Assembly: GCA_000421045.1 (NCBI GenBank)
Contig: ATWC01000003.1
Span: 1-64,000 of the forward strand
DNA length: 64,000 bases
Direction: 5' to 3'
From: Lachnospiraceae bacterium NK4A179
Lineage (GTDB): Bacteria; Bacillota; Clostridia; Lachnospirales; Lachnospiraceae
Position 1 is the first letter of the stretch; the number at the start of each line of letters is the position of its first letter. Below the pieces are notes generated by a model that ran no database searches, was not told the DNA's origin, and saw only the letters and a list, made by a program, of their open reading frames with translations. Position numbers and translations under genes: made by a program. This document shows, piece by piece, positions 35,105 through 42,933 of the stretch.

Positions 35105-36253
35105 ATGACACTTACATTCATCACAAATTACATGACGCCTCACCAGAAGCCGTTATGCGATGAACTTTACAGGCAGCTCGGCGATGATTTTCATTTTATT
35201 GCCGTTGAAAAAATGGATGAGGAACGTGTAAAGATGGGCTGGGGCGAAGATATGGATGATGCGCCCTACGCCTTTTTTAATGATGACGATTATGACCGTA
35301 GCAACCGTCTCATGCGCGAGAGCGATGTGGTCATATGCGGCAGCATACATCAGCTTTATATAGAAGAGAGACTCTCACTTCATAAACCCACTTTCCGCTA
35401 TTTTGAAAGACTTTATAAAAAGGGACGCCTCTACGGGCTGAATCCTTCAAGCCTTAGCAGAAAGAAAAAAGAACACGCTGCTTACAAAAACGATCCCGTG
35501 TATCTGCTGTGCGCCGGTGCATATACTGCCGGTGATTTCGCACTCTCAGGCTCATATCCCGGAAAGAAATACCGCTTTGGATATTTCCCTCGCACCATCG
35601 AATTTAAAGACGGAGAGCTCAAGGATCTTAAGAACAACCGTGTTCCCGAGATCCTCTGGAGCGGCAGGATGCTTGACTGGAAACATCCCGGCGCTGCAGT
35701 ATTTACCGCTATCCATTTAAGAAAGAACGGCATTCCTTTCCATATGACCATTATCGGAGACGGAGAATGCAGAAAAAATGTTGAGCTCACTATACAGGAA
35801 CATAATCTGTATGAAGATATAGAAATAAAAGACTTTATGAAACCCGAGGAAGTAAGGGAGATCATGGCCCGCTCGGATATATACCTGATGACAAGCGATA
35901 CAAACGAGGGTTGGGGTGCGGTCGTAAATGAAGCGATGAATGCAGGCTGTGCAGTTGTGGCTTCAAATGCTGCAGGTTCAGTTCCTTATCTGATAAAGCA
36001 TGAAGAGAACGGGCTTATATATAAAAGCGGCGACTTTAAGCAGCTTGGATATTTCACGGCCAAGCTTTGTCTTGATAAGGCTTTAAGAGAAAAACTCGGA
36101 AATGCTGCCGAAAACACCATACGTTCACTCTGGAACGAAAAAGAAACTGCTAAACGTCTTATAAATACCTGTGAAAATCTGCTTAAGGATAACGGATCGG
36201 GAAACATATTCCTTTACGAAGACGGACCCATGTCAAAGGCGCCTGAATTATGA
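35105..36253 (+). CDS. Family-4 type glycosyltransferase, first of tandem pair
   Basis: 382 residues of GT-B fold. The C-terminal domain has the retaining-transferase E-x7-E motif in NEGWGAVVNEAMNAGCAVVA, and EILWSGRMLDWKHPGAA and NGLIYKSGD precede and follow it. The N-terminal half (MTLTFITNYMTPHQKPLCDE) is distinctive and shared with the next gene. A cytoplasmic sugar transferase for a cell-envelope or exopolysaccharide glycan is likely; donor and acceptor are unknown. It overlaps the following gene by 4 bases. Confidence 0.88.
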   Translation: MTLTFITNYMTPHQKPLCDELYRQLGDDFHFIAVEKMDEERVKMGWGEDMDDAPYAFFNDDDYDRSNRLMRESDVVICGSIHQLYIEERLSLHKPTFRYFERLYKKGRLYGLNPSSLSRKKKEHAAYKNDPVYLLCAGAYTAGDFALSGSYPGKKYRFGYFPRTIEFKDGELKDLKNNRVPEILWSGRMLDWKHPGAAVFTAIHLRKNGIPFHMTIIGDGECRKNVELTIQEHNLYEDIEIKDFMKPEEVREIMARSDIYLMTSDTNEGWGAVVNEAMNAGCAVVASNAAGSVPYLIKHEENGLIYKSGDFKQLGYFTAKLCLDKALREKLGNAAENTIRSLWNEKETAKRLINTCENLLKDNGSGNIFLYEDGPMSKAPEL

Positions 36254-37419
36254 AACTTGTTTTTTTATCCAACTATTTCAACCATCATGAAAAACCTCTG
36301 TCGGATGCGCTTTTTGCACATCCCGGTATTGAATATACTTTCATACAAACGGAAAAGATGGCAGAAGAGCGCGTACGCATGGGCTGGGGCATTGATACAA
36401 AAGACATTCCATATGTAAGATATTTTGATGACGATCCTGAAGGAAACCGCGATCTTGTCATGAATGCGGATTGTGTCATTTTTGGCGGTGTGGATGACGA
36501 AAGCTATATCATGCCGCGTCTTGAAGCACGAAGGCTTACTCTCAGATATCAGGAACGCATCTATAAAGAAGGCCAGTGGAAATTCATATCTCCCCGCGGT
36601 CTTAGGAAAAAATACCACGATCATACGCGTTTTAAGAACGATCCCGTTTACCTGCTCTGTGCCGGAGCTTATGTCGCATCTGATTTTTCACTTATACATG
36701 CTTATCCGGGCAAAAAATATGTCTGGGGTTATTTTCCCGAGTTCATAGAACATGACATAGATGCGCTGATCTCATCAAAAGAAGAAAATGAACTGCTCTG
36801 GACCGGCCGTATGATAGACTGGAAACATCCCGATGCTGCGCTTAAGTCTGCGCTGTATCTGAAAGAAAAAAACATATCCTTCCATCTGACCATGGCAGGC
36901 GGAGGTGAACTTGAGGACTCGCTCAAACAATTCGTTACAGATAATGGTCTTGATAAATTTGTTACTTTCACCGGATTTTTAAAACCTTCTGAGATACGTA
37001 CTCTTATGGAAAAAGCCTCTGTCTATATTTTTACAAGTGATGAAAAAGAAGGCTGGGGTGCCGTTGTTAATGAAGCAATGAATTCAGGCTGTGCCGTTGT
37101 AGCTTCACATGCAGCAGGCGCTGTTCCTTACCTTTTAAGACATAAAGATAACGGTCTTGTCTACAAAAGTGGAATACAGAAGGAACTGGATTTTTATCTT
37201 GAAAATCTTCTGAAAAAAAATGAACTGCGTTGCAAGCTCGGCAAAAATGCTTATCATACGATCGCAGGAAAATGGAATGCATCCTACGCCGCAAACCGTC
37301 TTGCAGACTGGCTTAAAGAAATAAAAGAAACTTCTGTTGAAAAAATACCCTCACCCATGGATATGGCTGAATGCATATCGCCGGGTAAGGGTTATGATTT
37401 TGCTCACAGGGATCTCTGA
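36250..37419 (+). CDS. Family-4 type glycosyltransferase, second of tandem pair
   Basis: 389 residues, a clear paralogue of the preceding gene over its whole length: FLSNYFNHHEKPLSDALF, RMGWGIDTKD, KNDPVYLLCAGAYVASDF and KEGWGAVVNEAMNSGCAVVA all match. The E-x7-E motif is intact. The ATGA overlap indicates coupled translation. The duplicate may add the next sugar or a different linkage. Convergent with the C69 peptidase gene, 17 bases apart. Confidence 0.88.
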   Translation: MKLVFLSNYFNHHEKPLSDALFAHPGIEYTFIQTEKMAEERVRMGWGIDTKDIPYVRYFDDDPEGNRDLVMNADCVIFGGVDDESYIMPRLEARRLTLRYQERIYKEGQWKFISPRGLRKKYHDHTRFKNDPVYLLCAGAYVASDFSLIHAYPGKKYVWGYFPEFIEHDIDALISSKEENELLWTGRMIDWKHPDAALKSALYLKEKNISFHLTMAGGGELEDSLKQFVTDNGLDKFVTFTGFLKPSEIRTLMEKASVYIFTSDEKEGWGAVVNEAMNSGCAVVASHAAGAVPYLLRHKDNGLVYKSGIQKELDFYLENLLKKNELRCKLGKNAYHTIAGKWNASYAANRLADWLKEIKETSVEKIPSPMDMAECISPGKGYDFAHRDL

Positions 37420-37436
37420 TGCTAAAGCATCAATAC

Positions 37437-38882
37437 TCAGGCATCCGATCTGGCAAATGAATTCTTCATACAGTTGCTGGATTCTTTAAGAACATTGGCA
37501 AGAGCCTTATCTGTCTCTTCTTTCACCATAGCTGCAAGTTCTGCATTTGCTTCATCAGGATCGAATTTCTTCATCACATCATATTTATTGATTATCTCAT
37601 GTGATCTGGCAGCAACTTTATCCTTATATCTTTCAATATGGATCTCGGTACGCGCAAAATGCGGATCTGCAAGTGCACCTATGATACGGCTTGCCCAATA
37701 GAAGTTATCGGTACTTACGGTATCTGTCGTATTTGCAAGATACTTAGGCACAACGGTTCCTGCTGAATAAAAAGGCACAGTCACATTGAAAACACCTGAA
37801 CCGAATGATATCCATTCAAGTCCGCGCGCATCATTCGATGCATACGGACGTATCTGCACAAGTCCCATAAAATCAGTCCTGTTCACGCCTATGGGCCTGT
37901 ACTTCACATCGGAACTTTTTCTGTAAGGATCGTACGGCGTTCCCTGGAAATGATCCGCAAGTATCCTTGTGATGTCTTCAACAGTTATCTTCTTTTCGGG
38001 TTTTAAGCACCAGGGAATATCATCATTCTCAGGATTAAAATCAGCGCCTTCTCCGTCCCACTTATAGGTTCTGGGATTCAGATACCTTTCCACAACCCAT
38101 GCACGCGGTGTGTTATAAATATGATCCGAATCATCGTGGCTTCCGAAAGCCGCACGGGCATTGAATTTCCCGTCTGTTGAAATATCAAGGTGCGCATTCT
38201 CTATAAAACTCTTCATATCCTTTGAGCACATATAATTTTTCTGTGCACCTAATGCATCCTTCAGATCAAACTCATCTATACCAAGCTGGTTGGGCATCAC
38301 TACATACATATCATCGGGCACACGCTTTGCGATCCAGTGATGACCGCCTACAGATTCAAACCACCATATCTCATTCACATCTGAAAAAGCTATGCCGTTC
38401 ATTTCGTAGGTTCCGAATTTTTCAAGCAATGATCCGAGTCTTTCAACACCTTCCCTTGCAGTCTTGATATACGGAAGCACAATGCTGACCAGATCCTCTT
38501 CGCCAATACCCCCGGCAACTGCTTTCTTTCCGCCGGCTGCGGGTTTATACACAACAAGAGGATCTGCACCAAGTACTCTCGCATTTGATGTGATAGTTTC
38601 TGTTGCCGTCATTCCGACATTCTTTTCATTGATGCCGCAGGCCGCCCACACACCTTCACCCTTTAAGGCATTGGGTACAGATGTATATTTCAAGGGTCTT
38701 GAAGGAAGCGGTATCTCACAGTGTGAGAGTACGGATTTATAAACTATAGGCTGATCCTTCGGAAGCACTACCCTTATCTTCTTAGGGGTGTAGCCTCCCG
38801 CTCCGGAATCATCATTACGCGCTATCATGGTTGAACCGTCATAGCTTGCCTTTTTTCCTACAAGTATCGTTGTACAGGGCAT
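37437..38882 (-). CDS. C69-family dipeptidase
   Basis: 481 residues from ATG 38882 (AGGAGG 8 bases upstream). The N-terminus MPCTTILVGKKASYDGSTMI presents the conserved nucleophile Cys3, which in this N-terminal-nucleophile hydrolase family becomes the free N-terminus after processing. IARNDDSG and SFGSGVFNVTVPFYSAG are family landmarks. No signal peptide, so a cytoplasmic PepD-type dipeptidase is expected. Divergent from the small gene at 38919, whose promoter overlaps this leader. Confidence 0.9.
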   Translation of the reverse strand: MPCTTILVGKKASYDGSTMIARNDDSGAGGYTPKKIRVVLPKDQPIVYKSVLSHCEIPLPSRPLKYTSVPNALKGEGVWAACGINEKNVGMTATETITSNARVLGADPLVVYKPAAGGKKAVAGGIGEEDLVSIVLPYIKTAREGVERLGSLLEKFGTYEMNGIAFSDVNEIWWFESVGGHHWIAKRVPDDMYVVMPNQLGIDEFDLKDALGAQKNYMCSKDMKSFIENAHLDISTDGKFNARAAFGSHDDSDHIYNTPRAWVVERYLNPRTYKWDGEGADFNPENDDIPWCLKPEKKITVEDITRILADHFQGTPYDPYRKSSDVKYRPIGVNRTDFMGLVQIRPYASNDARGLEWISFGSGVFNVTVPFYSAGTVVPKYLANTTDTVSTDNFYWASRIIGALADPHFARTEIHIERYKDKVAARSHEIINKYDVMKKFDPDEANAELAAMVKEETDKALANVLKESSNCMKNSFARSDA

Positions 38883-38902
38883 GTTCCTTACCTCCTTACA
38901 AA

Positions 38903-38911
38903 TGCTATAAT
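38903..38911 (+). promoter_or_regulatory. Extended -10 promoter giving a leaderless small mRNA
   Basis: TGCTATAAT ends 7 bases before ATG 38919, and no ribosome binding site fits between them. Confidence 0.55.
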
Positions 38912-38918
38912 GCACCTT

Positions 38919-39125
38919 ATGAGTGCAAAGATCATTTCAATCGGTGAAGCGGATTACGGATGTGAAGAGAGACCCGAAGGTTCGCCTCTTAAACTAAGCC
39001 TTGAGATAGAACAGGACGGCAGGCGTTTCTTTGTGGAAAAGCCGGCATCTCTTGTTGACGGGATGGGGCTTAAAGAAGGTCAGATCCTTACCGATGAAGC
39101 CTTATCAAAGCTTAATTTATCTTAA
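38919..39125 (+). CDS. Small conserved-looking protein, RecX-N-terminus-like
   Basis: 68 residues from ATG 38919. The pattern LSLEIEQDGRRFFVEKPASL with GLKEGQILTDEALSKL faintly resembles the N-terminal segment of RecX/OraA (strand, 'DG', strand, 'L-x-x-G-x-x-L'), but no catalytic or binding residues are available to test this. The upstream in-frame ATG at 38910 is inside the -10 region and is unlikely. The stop is followed by an AT-rich gap of 243 bases. Confidence 0.6.
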   Translation: MSAKIISIGEADYGCEERPEGSPLKLSLEIEQDGRRFFVEKPASLVDGMGLKEGQILTDEALSKLNLS

Positions 39126-39368
39126 TATTCTATCATACTTCTTTACTGTAAATTATTTGTACACATAATGTGTATAAATCGGTTTACAAAATATTTTTAA
39201 TATCTGCGATATTTTCCCAATATAATGCATTGTAGTAATTGTAAACTACAGGGTTTAGATAAATCACAAAATTTTCACATTTAAATAAGTAGATTTTATG
39301 TAAACTCTATGTTATACTTCTTGTGGTTTATTTTATTTTTAACACAATATTTAGGGAGAGACTAAGGT
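39126..39368. other. AT-rich intergenic region upstream of the CAP-domain protein
   Basis: 243 bases without a gene. It holds a perfect palindrome TACACAT-A-ATGTGTA (39160-39174), a TATAAT at 39221-39226 and a TATACT at 39313-39318, either of which could be the -10 of the downstream gene. No convincing -35 was found. Confidence 0.4.
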
Positions 39369-41837
39369 ATGAAGAAAAGTTTTTTAACACGTGTACTTGC
39401 ATTCGCATCTGCCATAGTGCTTTCTGTTACCCCGGCTCAGGGCGCTTTTGCGGCAGGAGCTGACCCGTACACAGATGCATCCGGCGATTCTGTTGAGGTT
39501 ACAGATGCGGTATCGGAAGATGCCGAGGACGGGATCGAAGCAGAAAATGTAATGGCCAGCGGCGAGTACAAGAAGATCAACGATACAGAAGTTATCGCTG
39601 TAAATGACAAAGAAAAGCATTCTCGCAGCATACAGTGCGCAGTAAAGGGAACTGTTAAGTCAATTTCCAACAACAGCGCTGCCACAGTAACCAATTATAT
39701 CAACGATATCAGAAAGCAGAACGAAGGCGACAAGTATACAAAGATCGAATGGAGCGGTGAGCTTCAGATGGCTGCCCTTCGTCGTTCAGCAGAGAGAGCG
39801 GTACGTGATGCACAGACTCGTCCCAGCGGCGCTACATGGGATACCGCTATCAGCAATGAGTGCAACGGCTTCGGCAACAAAAAGGAGATCCGTATCAAAG
39901 TTGATTCAGATGATCCCATCCAGACTGCATTAAAAGTTATCGTTGATAAGAAAGACGGCGATTACAATGATGAATATAAGGCAATCTATAAAGGTTCAAC
40001 ATATTCTTATATCGGTATTTCCGCTTTCAGTACTGAAGGCAATAACAAGTACATCGTTGTCATCACTCTCGGCGGTGGCCTTACAAACGGCAGCAACAAG
40101 CCCAATAAGGGATATTTAAATCACAACGGATCCAGATATATCGGATTATTTGTTAAAGCTGACAGCGATCATGTCAGCAATTATGTGGTAACTCCCAAGC
40201 AGCTTTCTTTCAAGACAGGCGACAAGCCTAAGCAGCTTTTCATTCAGGCTAATCTTAAGACAAGCTCCAATGGCAATAACACAGTTGCCGGTGTCATCTA
40301 CAAGTACGACAATATCACCTGGAAAGTACAGAATGCCAAGGTAGCAAGTTTTGATGAACCGGCAACACCCGGAAAGATCTTCCCTAAAGCAAGCGGAAGC
40401 ACAGCTGTTGAAGCAACAATAACAATACCTGAAACTGATGGATTTACAACAAGAACAGCTCTTGGCATGGTCAGTGTCAGAGCAGGTCAGGTGGATATCT
40501 CAAAGAAAGGTGCCATATCCATCAATCAGATCCCCGATCAGATCTACACCGGTGAAAAGCTCATGCCTGAAATAGAGGTTTCCATCGGTGGAACAAAGCT
40601 TGTTGAAGGTGATGATTATTCAGTAACATATGCAAACAACAAGAATGCCTCAACACCCGGCAAGCCTGCAAAAATAACCATCAAGGCACTCTCAAACAAC
40701 TTAAAGGGAACACTTTCTTTTGCCAAGTCACATGACAAGGCCCTTACATTCCAGATAAAGAAGATGGATATCACTGATGCTTCCAAGAATGCGATCGATG
40801 GATCCATAAATCTGGTCGTTGCCGATACAGTTGTTAAGACCAGTGGAAAGAAGTTAAAGCCTTCCGTACAGCTTTACTTAAACGGAACAAAGATAGCAAG
40901 ATCAAATTATGACATTCTCTACTATGCTTACGGTGCCGATCCTTCAACAGCAACCAAGACACCTCGCAAGTGGAATGGAACAGATGCTTCAGGAAACATC
41001 CTTATCAGAGCTAAGGGCACAAGCAAGTGCATAACAGGATCAAGAAGTGCAACTTTCCGTATCGTAGGTCATGCACTTACAAATGATGAGAAGGCTACCA
41101 AGTTCACAGTTGATTTCAAGAATCCTGATGATGCTTTAGGTATCGTTTACACAGGAAAGTTTATCGAGCCCAAGGTTATAGTAAATGACAGGAACGGTTC
41201 ATACCTCACTGAAGGAAAGGATTACACTCTCTCATACTTTAAGAACCTTAAGAAGGGCACAGGTACCATTCTTATAAAGGGTATCGGAAATTACAGCGGT
41301 ATCAAAAAGAAGACCTTCAAGATCATCGCATGCGGCAGCAAGAACAATGATCCTGAACCCGCAGGTGTAGTTGCAAAGGTTGCAACAAATGCGACCTTCA
41401 CAGGTTACAGAGTAAATGCTCCTGTTGAAGTTACATATAACGGTATGAAGCTTCGCAATAAGAGAGATTACACATTAACATACAAGTTCAACAAGGCAGT
41501 ATCGGATGATTATGACAAAGCAGAAGTTACTATCAAGGGCAAGGGTAACTATGGATTCCTGATCGTAAAGCGCTTTGACATCACACCTCACGATCTCTCA
41601 TATGATGCTGAGATTCTCATTGAAACGGTGCCCAAATATAACGGCGTAAGCAATGTTGAACCCAAGCCCGTTGTATATGTAAACGGTGTTAAGCTCGAAT
41701 ATGATGTTGACTATACTCTTGAGTACGGCAACAACAAGATCGCAGATGACAAGACACAGGGTATCGGTACCGTAAAGGTTATCGGTAAGGGCAATTACAA
41801 AGGAAGCAGAACAGAACAGTTCCCTATGTACAAATAA
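39369..41837 (+). CDS. Secreted CAP-domain protein with Ig-like repeats
   Basis: 822 residues. Signal peptide (MKKSFLTRVLAFASAIVLSV, cleavage near AFAA). Residues about 100-245 form a CAP/SCP domain: YINDIRKQN, WSGELQMAALRRSAERAV, ISNECNGFG and YIGISAFSTEGNNKYIVVI. The His/Glu set of zinc-binding CAP proteins is not clear. After this follow four to five Ig-like modules of about 90-100 residues with the pattern YTG-x-P-x-V-x-DG-x-L-x-GKDYTL-x-Y-x-N and KGIGNYSGIKKKTFKI. No anchor at the C-terminus. Probably a secreted or wall-bound surface protein. Confidence 0.85.
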   Translation: MKKSFLTRVLAFASAIVLSVTPAQGAFAAGADPYTDASGDSVEVTDAVSEDAEDGIEAENVMASGEYKKINDTEVIAVNDKEKHSRSIQCAVKGTVKSISNNSAATVTNYINDIRKQNEGDKYTKIEWSGELQMAALRRSAERAVRDAQTRPSGATWDTAISNECNGFGNKKEIRIKVDSDDPIQTALKVIVDKKDGDYNDEYKAIYKGSTYSYIGISAFSTEGNNKYIVVITLGGGLTNGSNKPNKGYLNHNGSRYIGLFVKADSDHVSNYVVTPKQLSFKTGDKPKQLFIQANLKTSSNGNNTVAGVIYKYDNITWKVQNAKVASFDEPATPGKIFPKASGSTAVEATITIPETDGFTTRTALGMVSVRAGQVDISKKGAISINQIPDQIYTGEKLMPEIEVSIGGTKLVEGDDYSVTYANNKNASTPGKPAKITIKALSNNLKGTLSFAKSHDKALTFQIKKMDITDASKNAIDGSINLVVADTVVKTSGKKLKPSVQLYLNGTKIARSNYDILYYAYGADPSTATKTPRKWNGTDASGNILIRAKGTSKCITGSRSATFRIVGHALTNDEKATKFTVDFKNPDDALGIVYTGKFIEPKVIVNDRNGSYLTEGKDYTLSYFKNLKKGTGTILIKGIGNYSGIKKKTFKIIACGSKNNDPEPAGVVAKVATNATFTGYRVNAPVEVTYNGMKLRNKRDYTLTYKFNKAVSDDYDKAEVTIKGKGNYGFLIVKRFDITPHDLSYDAEILIETVPKYNGVSNVEPKPVVYVNGVKLEYDVDYTLEYGNNKIADDKTQGIGTVKVIGKGNYKGSRTEQFPMYK

Positions 41838-41854
41838 AGGATAGCAATAAAGAG

Positions 41855-41880
41855 CCGCGGCAGCGATGCCGCGGTTTTTT
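41855..41880 (+). terminator. Terminator of the CAP-domain protein gene
   Basis: Stem CCGCGGCA-GCGA-TGCCGCGG followed by six T residues, 18 bases after the stop codon. Confidence 0.92.
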
Positions 41881-41942
41881 ATTTCCTATAAATTTAAAAA
41901 AATCTTTTTAAATATATCTATGGGCTGTATACTTTACATGCT

Positions 41943-42890
41943 ATGAAAACAAAGATCATATTTGCGCCGATGGAAGGTGTCACCGGCTACATTTACAGAA
42001 ACGCTCATAAAAAATTCTATGGCGGTATCAACAGATACTGCTCACCTTTTATACCTGCCAGAGCAGAGGGGGCGCTGCCTCCGAAATATACTAAAGATAT
42101 ACTTCCGGAAAACAATCAGGATCTGGAGATGCTCCCGCAACTTTTGACAAAGGATCCCTCTCAGTTTATTCATTCCGCTAAGCTTATTCATGAAAAATAC
42201 GGATACAGTCAGGTGGATCTGAATCTAGGCTGTCCTTCATCTACCGTCGTATCACGCGGCAGAGGCGCAGGAATGCTGGATGATATTGATGCATTGGACA
42301 GGTTCTTTGATGAGGTCTTCAAAGCAGACGGACTTCCACTTATCAGCATAAAAACCAGGATAGGCATTTCCTTTGTTTCTGAAGCAGAGGATCTGCTTAA
42401 AGTATATAACCGCTATCCACTTGCTGAGGTTGCCGTTCATCCAAGGCTTAAGGATGAAGGCTATATGGGAAATGTACACCTTGATGTATTCGATATGTTT
42501 TACAACGATTGCAAACATCCTCTTATATACAATGGAGATATAAGGACTGTTTCCGATTTTGAAAACATTTCAAAAAAATATCCTGATCTTAAAGGGATCA
42601 TGATAGGCCGCGGCCTGCTTGCAGATCCCGCTCTTGCCGAGAAGATATGCGGGATAAATGATAATACCGATGAATTGCAAAAGCTTGAAACATTTCTTTC
42701 TTATGTCTATGACTCATATTTTGAAGTGTTTAAAAGTGAAAAGAATTCACTTTTTAAATTGAAAGAGCTGTGGGCAAACCTTTCCACACGCTTTGCAGAT
42801 GATAAGTATAAAAAAAGTCTTTCACAGATAAAAAAATCCAAAAACATCGCCGAATACCGGGCTGCATGCACAATGTTCTTTAATATCTGA
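41943..42890 (+). CDS. dus: tRNA-dihydrouridine synthase
   Basis: 315 residues, FMN-dependent TIM-barrel enzyme reducing uridines in the tRNA D-loop. IIFAPMEGVTGYIYRNA forms the FMN-binding start, and LNLGCPSSTVVSRGRGAGML carries the catalytic Cys. The phosphate-binding GIMIGRGLLADP follows. There is no ribosome binding site before the ATG, and TATACT (41928-41933) ends only 9 bases upstream, so the mRNA may be leaderless. The assignment to a specific Dus subclass is not made. Confidence 0.93.
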   Translation: MKTKIIFAPMEGVTGYIYRNAHKKFYGGINRYCSPFIPARAEGALPPKYTKDILPENNQDLEMLPQLLTKDPSQFIHSAKLIHEKYGYSQVDLNLGCPSSTVVSRGRGAGMLDDIDALDRFFDEVFKADGLPLISIKTRIGISFVSEAEDLLKVYNRYPLAEVAVHPRLKDEGYMGNVHLDVFDMFYNDCKHPLIYNGDIRTVSDFENISKKYPDLKGIMIGRGLLADPALAEKICGINDNTDELQKLETFLSYVYDSYFEVFKSEKNSLFKLKELWANLSTRFADDKYKKSLSQIKKSKNIAEYRAACTMFFNI

Positions 42891-42898
42891 GGATTTTG

Positions 42899-42907
42899 TG
42901 CTATAGT
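42899..42907 (+). promoter_or_regulatory. Extended -10 promoter of the sulfatase-hypAB unit
   Basis: TGCTATAGT lies 26 bases upstream of the start at 42934. A normal GGAGG site is present in this leader. Confidence 0.45.
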
Positions 42908-42933
42908 AGGACAGTCTCGGAGGCATTATTAAT

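Noticed and set aside
39160-39174. Palindrome TACACAT-A-ATGTGTA as a defined regulator site
   Set aside because: It is perfect but short, in AT-rich DNA, and no regulator gene is nearby; kept only in the intergenic description.
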